A stretch of DNA of 64,000 bases from Paragorgia papillata (Eukaryota > Cnidaria > Anthozoa > Scleralcyonacea > Coralliidae): NCBI GenBank assembly GCA_035771165.1, contig JAWNZC010000236.1, positions 337,001 to 401,000 of the forward strand, read 5' to 3'. Both the position numbers and the translations under genes were made by a program. The notes under the pieces were generated by a model that worked only from the letters and a program-made list of their open reading frames with translations, had not been told where the DNA came from and made no database searches. Positions 59,001 through 64,000 of the stretch are shown here, piece by piece (position 1 is the first letter of the stretch; each line of letters starts with the position of its first letter).

Positions 59001-60975
59001 GTCAAGAGATAAAACGAGGTAGCCATGTACCATTAGAAAACAGAAATACGACTGTGCATGCAAGGAAATAGATTAAAAAATAATTCAGAAAGGAAAAAAA
59101 CAACCTGGTTAAAGTGCTTCTCTGATAAAAATATTGTCGGTAATGCTTCTGCATAATATTAAAGATATTATGGTACTTGATAATTTTGCAAAGTTTTACT
59201 TCGAAATTCTCAAGAACAAAGTTGAATTTTACGTGCAAAGTTTGTATTTTGGAGCGCCACCATTAAATTGGCCATGTTTGGGAAGAAAGAGTTGAGGAGA
59301 AATTATGACGTTATAGACTCAACAAAAACAAAAGATCATTGTTGTTGTCAACAAAAGCGTCATTGTTGTTATTGAGTCTATGACGTCATAAGCTTCCTCG
59401 ACTCATTCTTCTCAAGCTCGGCCACTTTAATGGCGGCGCTCCAAAATACAAATTTCACACGTAAAATATCACCTTTTCTTCAACGAATTTTGAAATGAAA
59501 CTTAACAAGATTACTAACCACCATAACATCTTTAGGATTATGCAAAAACATTGCCAACAATATTTTCATCAGAGAACCACTTTAACCCTTTGACTCCTTG
59601 ATCGACGGCCGCTTTGTTACTGTACTCTATCTAACAAGAGATGATTTTACTTTTCAAGTGAGAAGCTCTAGTATAGTCAAAGGGATAACTGAGTCTATCT
59701 TTCCAACCCTCTTTCTTAACCCTTTGATTCCCAGACGGACCAAAACCAACCATTTTATTTTTTACTCTGTCTAATGCCAGACGATGAAACATGCACTGTC
59801 AAGTGAGACTGACAATACAGTATTAATGTCTCCGAGAAAACAATCCCGCCAAGCGATATCTCTGTTTCTGGCATAGTCTTAGTCAACAAGTAAAAAATAA
59901 ACATTTAAGTATTTAAACAAGCTATTGCACCAGATGTGTTGTTAAGAAATTGAGAGATGTATGCTAGCTAGCTCGGATATGAGAATTGGATGTTCATTGA
60001 GCTATTTTACAGAGAAAAATTTTTGAGTCCCAAGTGGGACTCCAACTTTGTGCTTTCTGATCGACAGTAAGACGCTCTAACTATTGAGTAACTGATATTT
60101 AGATTAGGTTTAAAATTCAAAATTTTTTCTGAGAATCATAGCTCGAACAAAACATATCAAAGTGACAAACCTTCACAGTGGTGCCCGCTTCCAGTATAGC
60201 CCTCAAGACATTCACATTTGTCGTTCTTGCACGTGGCGTGCTCGTGACAAGAGTAACAAACAGGTTGCGCCTGAACTATAGTATTTGAAAACGAAGCATT
60301 AGATATAATGTAAAGCATACTGTAAACTAAAGCCACAAGCTCAACTCCGCTCGTCACCTGCCTGCTTCGCGCGATCGTTCCCCTTCACTTCGCTCCCTTC
60401 GCTTTGCTCCCCTCCGCTTTGCTCCCTTTCGCTTCGCTCCCCGCCGCTTCGGTTCCACCTGCTTCGCTTCCCCCTCCGCGTCGCTCCTCTGCGCTTCGCT
60501 TCGCTCCTCTCCGCTTCGCTTCGCTCCTCTCCGCTTCGCTTCGCTCCTCACCGCTTCGCTTCGCTCCTCACCGCTTCGCTCCACTCCGCTTTGCTCCCTT
60601 CCGCTTCGCTTCTCTCCACTTTGCTCCACTCCGCTTCGCTCTCCTCAGATTCACTCCCCTCCGCTTCGCTTTCCTCCGCTTCCTTCCCGTTCACTACCAT
60701 CCCTTACCCAGCTTGTTAAAATAGTGACATACTGTCCTTTTGAAAAATTAAAAAGTAAACAATCGTCTGATTTTTTATGCAGGCAGAACTTCCAGTAAAA
60801 CCAAGTTTTAACGAGCAAGAAAAACCGTTTTTTGGGACCGGATTCATGCCCTCACCTTCACAATGAATCCCGCCAAAATCATGAGGACACTGACACTTAA
60901 AATCCCCATATTCCATTGCGACGCACGAGCCTCCGTTCTCACATGGATTGCCACTACAAGGTGTGTGAATTGCAA
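42975..60975 (-). CDS. EGF-repeat protein with C-terminal paired minicollagen-type cysteine-rich domains
   Basis: Twelve exons (A-L: 60975-60856, 60275-60171, 58965-58855, 56279-56136, 54779-54669, 52833-52729, 52120-51911, 47309-47199, 46429-46331, 46168-46073, 44871-44776, 43171-42975) join in one open frame of about 500 residues; all introns are phase 1. Exons A-K each hold one EGF-like domain of six cysteines. A, C, D, E, G and H are of NPC-NGG type; B, F, I, J and K are of the shorter HATC-x-DKC type. Exon L ends the protein. EGF arrays are extracellular, and minicollagen-type domains crosslink by disulfide rearrangement in nematocyst capsule walls. I infer a secreted structural protein, perhaps of the stinging capsule. 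The signal peptide and 5' exons were not found. I know no named family with this combination. Confidence 0.85.
43339..43740. mobile_element. Foldback element with a 17-base C tract
   Basis: Inner arms aaagccgtgttgtataaaga / inverse and outer arms around cgaatatggtgat / atcatattcgg lie in the intron between exons K and L. The C run is at 43713-43729. Confidence 0.7.
44486..44557 (-). repeat. tRNA-derived SINE head, copy 1
   Basis: The minus strand reads GACTCAG-TG-GCTC-AATGGTTA-GAGC, a tRNA-like D arm (A box), then a degraded B box GGTTCTAACTC. The body continues with TTTTCTGAGTAAGTTGAC. Related heads lie at 53861 and 60025. A separate acctccgtcaggaggttatg repeat lies at 44310-44330. Confidence 0.65.
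44776..44871 (-). CDS. EGF gene exon K
   Basis: Acceptor TTTACTTTATAG|CTGTC, donor TTCAG|GTACAA. Short EGF type: [20 protein letters not shown] then FFFDGNNC. Confidence 0.85.
44940..45030 (+). repeat. G-rich tract
   Basis: Runs of three to ten G (gggggtgggggtcggggtgg) on the plus strand could form G-quadruplexes; on the EGF-gene transcript this is C-rich. Confidence 0.7.
45515..45850. mobile_element. hAT MITE
   Basis: Left end CAGTGGCGGATTAAGG, right end CCTTAATCCGCCTCTA. The flanks ACAGTATG and ACAGTGTG differ at one base. 336 bp in the intron between exons J and K. Confidence 0.82.
46073..46168 (-). CDS. EGF gene exon J
   Basis: Acceptor TCTTTTTTAG|TTAAA, donor CCAAC|GTAAGT. Short EGF type: [20 protein letters not shown] then FTGNGLSC. 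Confidence 0.88.
46331..46429 (-). CDS. EGF gene exon I
   Basis: Acceptor TTACTTTTTAG|AGGAT, donor CAAAA|GTGAGG. Short EGF type: [20 protein letters not shown] then YSGDGYQC. Confidence 0.88.
46550..47165. repeat. (CAA)n and (AAAC)n simple repeats
   Basis: 46550-46965 is a degenerate CAA/CAG/ACC trinucleotide tract, and 47020-47165 is an almost pure AAAC tract, both in the intron between exons H and I. The long ORFs across them are composition artefacts. Confidence 0.9.
47199..47309 (-). CDS. EGF gene exon H
   Basis: Acceptor CTATTTGCAG|TGAAG, donor GTCAAG|GTATTT. EGF domain [15 protein letters not shown]...[12 protein letters not shown]. Confidence 0.88.
47735..48660 (-). pseudogene. LINE reverse transcriptase, 3' half
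   Basis: The minus strand encodes [10 protein letters not shown], motif [11 protein letters not shown], then after a deletion motif C FADDTNV, the thumb ([27 protein letters not shown]) and the C-terminal part ([16 protein letters not shown]). At least two lesions: a frame break with loss between motifs B and C near 48520, and a stop near 47965. Below it lies a T/A-rich tail to about 47450. CR1/L2-like by motif impression. It continues exactly where the plus-strand piece at 49279-49785 stops. Confidence 0.85.
48940..49190 (+). repeat. 5S-rRNA-derived SINE
   Basis: 48961-49014 (gttaagccc, ggttagtacttggattggtg, ctgggaataa) matches the internal promoter half of 5S rRNA. It is followed by a SINE body with gagggtttttcaccaggttc and tccggttttcctccctcc. 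The 5' part of the 5S unit is diverged. Confidence 0.75.
49279..49785 (+). pseudogene. LINE reverse transcriptase, 5' half (inverted relative to 47735-48660)
   Basis: Encodes KAAGPDN, the fingers [31 protein letters not shown] and motif [12 protein letters not shown], ending RWFVS and a stop. Lesions: a stop near 49315 and a one-base frameshift in the T run at about 49676. No RT sequence follows on this strand; the continuation is on the minus strand at 48660. Confidence 0.85.
50209..50424. mobile_element. MITE with TAGCCTGTGTCACAGYCCTT ends
   Basis: Perfect 15-base inverted ends TAGCCTGTGTCACAG, flanks CAACTCCC / CAATACCC (6 of 8 matching). A similar end occurs at 25135. 216 bp. Confidence 0.75.
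50425..51910. other. Intron G-H stretch, no exon recognised
   Basis: Contains a copy of the retroelement-like motif (50706-50770, gagaataattttgataacga then cgtttcgagcagaaccttca). No EGF-type cysteine pattern appears on the minus strand. Confidence 0.55.
51911..52120 (-). CDS. EGF gene exon G with Pro/Thr linker
   Basis: Acceptor TCTTTTTATAG|TAACT, donor CAACAAG|GTATGA. About 35 residues of Pro/Thr-rich linker containing two imperfect copies of PT(D/E)P(V/I)GLSP, then EGF domain [15 protein letters not shown]...[12 protein letters not shown]. The linker could be O-glycosylated. Confidence 0.88.
52165..52390. repeat. Hexanucleotide-type minisatellite
   Basis: Degenerate runs of ATGTCC/ATGTCT/ATGTCG directly beside exon G. 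Both strands are open by composition only. Confidence 0.85.
52729..52833 (-). CDS. EGF gene exon F
   Basis: Acceptor AATCTAACAG|AGGAT, donor CCAT|GTAAGA. Short EGF type: [20 protein letters not shown] then [10 protein letters not shown]. Confidence 0.85.
52976..53012. repeat. (ATT)n microsatellite
   Basis: About twelve pure ATT units. Confidence 0.9.
53201..53857. repeat. Inverted repeat formed by two facing SINE tails
   Basis: ctctgagtttaacttacgac, cagcttgtacag and about 180 bp in all at 53201-53390 recur inverted at 53660-53857. The right arm is contiguous with the tRNA-like head at 53861-53932. A further tail fragment lies at 54090-54125. Confidence 0.8.
53861..53932 (-). tRNA. tRNA-like gene or SINE head, anticodon GGC
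   Basis: The minus strand folds as a cloverleaf: acceptor GTTCCAG/CTGGAGC, D stem GCTC/GAGC, anticodon stem TCCGG/TCGGA with loop CTGGCAT (GGC), and T stem GTGGG/CCCGT with TTCGAAT. A and B boxes are intact. The SINE-like body attached downstream and related copies at 44486 and 60025 argue for a SINE rather than a working tRNA. Confidence 0.6.
54669..54779 (-). CDS. EGF gene exon E
   Basis: Acceptor TTTTTACTAG|ATCC, donor GTGAAG|GTAAAC. EGF domain [15 protein letters not shown]...[12 protein letters not shown]. Confidence 0.88.
54797..54900. mobile_element. Small foldback element
   Basis: gttaacactttgaagcctga and its inverse (ccaggcctcaaagtgttaac) face each other upstream of exon E. Confidence 0.7.
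54901..56135. other. Intron D-E stretch, no exon recognised
   Basis: 55430-55600 is a diverged copy of one arm of the TTAA-flanked foldback at 59113-59581 (ggcggcgttccaaaatacaa). Nothing else stands out. Confidence 0.6.
56136..56279 (-). CDS. EGF gene exon D
   Basis: Acceptor TCTTCCTAG|ACCCC, donor GCGAAC|GTAAGC. EGF domain with an insertion bearing two extra cysteines ([10 protein letters not shown]) between the third and fourth canonical cysteines. Confidence 0.88.
56694..57160. repeat. Tandem duplication, 244-bp period
   Basis: tttgcatggatattgaagga to cagtggaaaccg at 56694-56916 is repeated, identical as far as I can read, at 56938-57160. The join contains the palindrome ACAGTGGAAACCG-actcgca-CGGTTTCCACTGT. 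It belongs to the dispersed repeat family also at 15120. Confidence 0.92.
57336..57497. mobile_element. Foldback element
   Basis: Arms of about 65 bp starting ttagattaatcatgaaaata and containing taacactcgtgtttaatact and its inverse. Confidence 0.85.
57498..58854. other. Intron C-D stretch, no exon recognised
   Basis: Holds solitary transposon-like ends (cagtggagcttcgctataac at 58010; ctctacgcctatg near 57785) and a 14-base G run near 58610. No EGF-type exon. Confidence 0.55.
58855..58965 (-). CDS. EGF gene exon C
   Basis: Acceptor TTATTTTCAG|TTGTC, donor CAAAG|GTAAAC. EGF domain [14 protein letters not shown]...[12 protein letters not shown]. Confidence 0.88.
59113..59581. mobile_element. 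Foldback MITE flanked by TTAA
   Basis: Ends AGTGCTTCTCTGATAAAAAT and an inverse ending ATCAGAGAACCACT, with TTAA at 59109-59112 and 59582-59585. Arms are about 170 bp or more, and the centre has an inner palindrome around tgacgttatagactcaa / ttgagtctatgacgtca. Confidence 0.85.
60025..60097 (-). repeat. tRNA-derived SINE head, copy 3
   Basis: The minus strand reads ATCAGTTACTCAATAGTTAG then AGCGTC...GTTGGAGTCCC: a tRNA-like D arm and a decayed B box. The body continues with TTTTTCTCTGT. Confidence 0.6.
60171..60275 (-). CDS. EGF gene exon B
   Basis: Acceptor ATACTATAG|TTCAGG, donor GTGAAG|GTTTGT. Short EGF type: [20 protein letters not shown] then YTGSGHHC. Confidence 0.85.
60365..60690. repeat. 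CTCCGCTTCGCTTCG-type minisatellite
   Basis: Degenerate units of about 19 bp (CCGCTTCGCTTCGCTCCTC) between exons A and B. Open frames on both strands are artefacts. Confidence 0.9.
60856..60975 (-). CDS. EGF gene exon A
   Basis: Acceptor TTTTTTCAG|TTGCAA, donor GTGAAG|GTGAGG. EGF domain [15 protein letters not shown]...[12 protein letters not shown]. It is the most 5' exon recognised. Confidence 0.85.
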
Positions 60976-61083
60976 CTGAAAAAAGGCAATAAGCAACATC
61001 AGAATACTTAATAGAAACAAGCAAACAAAAACTCGATCAAGATAATGTGATAGTCAGGAAGCGGTTTTAAGAAAACAGAAAAC

Positions 61084-61089
61084 TGTCTA

Positions 61090-61139
<50 letters not shown>

Positions 61140-61190
61140 GGTCTGTCTGTCTGTCTGTCTGTCTGTCTGCCTGTCTGTTTGTCTGTCTAA
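61084..61190. repeat. (CTGT)n microsatellite
   Basis: About 26 tetranucleotide units with few interruptions, just upstream of exon A. Confidence 0.93.
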
Positions 61191-61865
61191 TCTCGGCATG
61201 CGTTGACACCATTTACACGCAAAATTACACGCGAGATGAAAATCTGAAAGTAATTCTGAAACCTGTTTATACATCTGTATATATGGCAGCAGGTGGACAA
61301 TTAGTCTGCGCTGACCAAGAAATTCCGGGCATATTTGTTCTTCATTGACATTTTCTTCATGCGAAAGTCAAAATACGATTTTAATAACGAGTTCTCTGAG
61401 ATTTCCTTCGTTCTTAATATGCCTTCCAAGTTTGTCGATCCACCCATGTGCTGTTCAACTTGGTGTAATATGCAAAGGGTAAGCAAACGTTAATGTATTT
61501 CTAGTTTACTAACATGAATGTTTATGAATATAGGTTTATGGCAATGAAAGTGTTATTTCCATAATATAGTTTTCAATTTGTAATCTTTTCTTTGTCATAT
61601 ACCTATTATTTCGAAATCCATGTTATCATTTACATTTACTTGCGTCTTCACTTATCTATAAAGTTTGCATGTTGATTGTATTTACTTACTAATTTCAATT
61701 CGGTTCAAATACGAACTAAAACGTCTAATAAAACATGTATTTTTGTCTGTATTTTATAGTTTATAAAATATAGGTAAAATAAATATGCGTCAGCACGTTT
61801 AGTTTTAGTTCACTGGGTTTTCAATGATAATTTCTCATGTTTAAATTTTTTCAATCCTGAAGTTT
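61191..61865. other. No exon recognised upstream of exon A
   Basis: No EGF pattern or signal-peptide exon with a matching phase-1 donor was seen on the minus strand here or further up, so the gene's 5' end probably lies beyond the window or within the LINE-rich stretch. Confidence 0.45.
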
Positions 61866-62053
61866 TACCTACTCCATACACCTCACCAAGACTTACTGAT
61901 AATCCAGACCTCTTACTATTCTGTCAACCAAAATGCAGAACACTTGCTCACCAGCGTTCATTTTGCACAAGAATGGCTAGGACATGGAACGCATTGCCAA
62001 GCATTCTACGTCGCAAGACAAACGACTTAAATAACTTTAAAACAATTTTATAA
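61866..62053 (+). pseudogene. LINE reverse transcriptase C-terminal fragment
   Basis: The plus-strand frame ends HQRSFCTRMARTWNALPSIL, then a short tail and TAA, the usual C-terminus of CR1/L2-like RT proteins. Nothing upstream belongs to it, so it is 5' truncated. Confidence 0.75.
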
Positions 62054-62763
62054 AAAATACTACAGAACTGCTGTATATACATCTTATTATATGGCTGGGT
62101 TTGATTTCCGGTCCGTACGCAAAACAACGCACGCTGATTTTTTCCCGAGAGGTTGGGATTTTACGATATTGACCTCCGGTCTGTGTCCGGGTCAATACGC
62201 TTTTTTCTCGGCCCTGCAAGTTTTGGCGAGAACATTTCTCAGTTGATTTGAATACAAATAAAAGAGAACTGGTTATCTTTGTTCAAATATTCTGAACAAT
62301 AAAATGTGTTGGAACATTACTGCTGGCTTTAAAGCTGTTTATCTAAAAACATGACAAATAAAAGCCGAACTGGTGTAAACAAGAAGGCCAAGAGCGACAT
62401 GAAAAAGTTAACAGGTAAGGTAAACAGCATATACTCCCAAGACGAAAACAACGCTCGAAGCTTAAAAATAAAGTGAACCAATAGCCATATAATAAATTCC
62501 TTATTAAGGTTATCCTACAACCACAAACTCGTGACCATATGTGCCATACGTAGTTCGCACTGTAGGTCACCTTTAACAATCATATTTCCCCGCTCACAGA
62601 GGTCTTTACAAGAGAGCTCTGCCAATATCCGACTTTGTTTGATGTAGCCGTCGTCATGATCTTGGACGTGTCAAACCAGTTTTGAAAACAGGTTTGGTAC
62701 AACACACGTTGGCTACAGCATAGAGATCATATAAATACTGGAGGGGGGCATTGGTGGGAAAAT

Positions 62764-64000
62764 TTGGTAACCACATGGCAGCCTCTTATGGACTATATTA
62801 AGTCGTTCAGTATCCTAAAGAATGACATCGAGCAAGAAACCTTTTCCATTAAACCAACGTCAATTTCAGAAGTCCTTAAGGAGCTGTGTTCAATGAGACT
62901 CGACGTTTCGACTGGGCCTGATCCTATCCCTGCCAAGTTCTTGAAACCTGTAGCTGAGACTCTTGCTGGTCCATTAACTGGCATTATCAACTGATTCAAT
63001 GAGTCCTTGGATTTCCCTAAAACCTGGAAGCAAGCAAGAATCTCCCCTATACCTAAGGTAAACAACCCACGTTCCAATGATGATTACCGGCCTATCTCAA
63101 TCCTACCGGTCCTATCAAAAATCTATGAGAGAATTGTTCACAATCAAGTTGTTGACTTTATATAAACTAATCATCTTTTAGCTGGTAAATTATCAGGATT
63201 TAGGAAAGGACACTCTACTTCAACAGTACTCCTAGGAATAAGGAACGATATCTTAAAGGCAAGGAAACGTGGCGAAGTTACCCTAATGGTACTTGCAGAC
63301 TTCTCGAAAGCCTTCGACACCGTGAAGTATAAAGTCGTATTGGATAAAATGCACCAGCTTGGGTTTTCAAGATCGTACCTAGAGTGGACAATCAACTACC
63401 TCTGCGATAGAGAACAGTTTGTACAGATTGACGACAAGAAATCAAACTTGCTCAAGGTGCACTTTGGAGTTCCGCAAGGGTCAATAATGGGTCCACTTAT
63501 ATTTAACATATATGTCGCGGATCTCCAATCATCCGTAACTGCCACGTGTCACCAATACGCAGACGATAGCACTATTTATGCCCACGCAAGACCTGCTGAA
63601 CTTGAAAAATGCCTTTCTACGATAAAATCAGACCTCGTTAACATCGAAAACTGGGCTGACAAGTGTAATTTAGCCATTAATCCTACTAAAACGAAATATA
63701 TGCTAATTAGCACCAAACAGTTGTCGACCTTGCACTCTCTAAATCATTTAGAAGCTGACTTGAGTGTTAACAATATTGCCATAGAAAGAGTTCGTTCAAC
63801 AAAGCTACTTGGAACGCACATAGATGAGAATTTCAGATGGGAGGAAAACATAAAACATATTTCATCATCCTGTTACGCCACCCTGGCAACTCTGAGAAAA
63901 TTGAAAAACATTTTGCCCTTTAACATCAGGAAAACTGTTGCTCAAGCCTTGGTTTTGTCAAAATTGTACTTCAATTGTATTGTGTATCATAATCTACCCG
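62764..64000 (+). pseudogene. LINE reverse transcriptase, 5' truncated, runs off the window
   Basis: One frame from about 62764 to the window end, broken only by TGA 62992-62994 and TAA 63163-63165. RT landmarks in order: [43 protein letters not shown], motif A ADFSKAFDTV, motif B GVPQGSIMGPL, motif C YADDSTIY, thumb NLAINPTKTKYMLIS and the STKLLGTHIDENFRW block. The catalytic aspartates are intact. The endonuclease half is missing upstream. The 3' end lies outside the window. Confidence 0.9.

Noticed and set aside
60354..60724. Arg/Glu/Ser- and Ala/Pro/Leu-rich ORFs on the two strands
   Set aside because: Both are readings of the CTCCGCTTCG minisatellite.
61008..61274. ORF with DRQT repeats
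   Set aside because: Translation of the (CTGT)n microsatellite.
1..64000. CRISPR arrays, operons, ribosome-binding sites or bacterial promoters
   Set aside because: No direct-repeat/spacer arrays or prokaryotic gene packing; the window is clearly eukaryotic with introns and transposons.

Overview
The window is nuclear DNA of an animal, most likely an anthozoan or other cnidarian. Genes are split by long introns with standard GT/AG borders, and the sequence between exons is packed with transposons, foldback elements and microsatellites. The clearest lineage marker is an exon at 42975-43171 that encodes two minicollagen-type cysteine-rich domains (C-x3-C-x3-C-x3-C-x3-CC in the second) around a polyproline run. 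That arrangement is known from cnidarian nematocyst proteins.

Two host genes can be rebuilt, both on the minus strand. (1) An aldo-keto reductase has five exons between 26518 and 6967. Splice phases agree at every join and give 272 residues with no stop, but the last exon was not found. (2) A secreted-type mosaic protein has twelve exons between 60975 and 42975, all joined by phase-1 introns. Eleven exons encode one EGF-like domain each, and the last encodes the paired minicollagen-type domains and the stop codon. Its 5' end lies beyond exon A (above 60975) and was not found.

Layout. 1-6204: a decayed Polinton-like relic (integrase pseudogene plus one associated ORF) is split by a hAT transposon at 43-4603 with a perfect 8-bp target duplication; the hAT itself carries a nested MITE. 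6205-26518: the aldo-keto reductase, whose first intron (12.8 kb) holds a long inverted repeat, a 5.3-kb hAT-type element with another hAT MITE inside it, and many foldbacks. 26519-38740: element after element with recognisable ends (MULE-like with 9-bp duplications, hAT-like with 8-bp duplications, some nested) and no convincing host gene. 38743-41223: a twelve-copy 63-bp tandem repeat that stays open as protein, a degenerate PHD-finger relic and a MITE inserted into the repeat. 41439-42114: a large TTAA-flanked foldback. 42600-61000: the EGF/minicollagen-type gene, with a rearranged LINE copy, tRNA- and 5S-derived SINE remnants and minisatellites in its introns. 61000-64000: LINE fragments, the last running off the window.

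Element boundaries rest on terminal repeats and target duplications read directly from the sequence. Gene names rest on motif recognition, without database searches.
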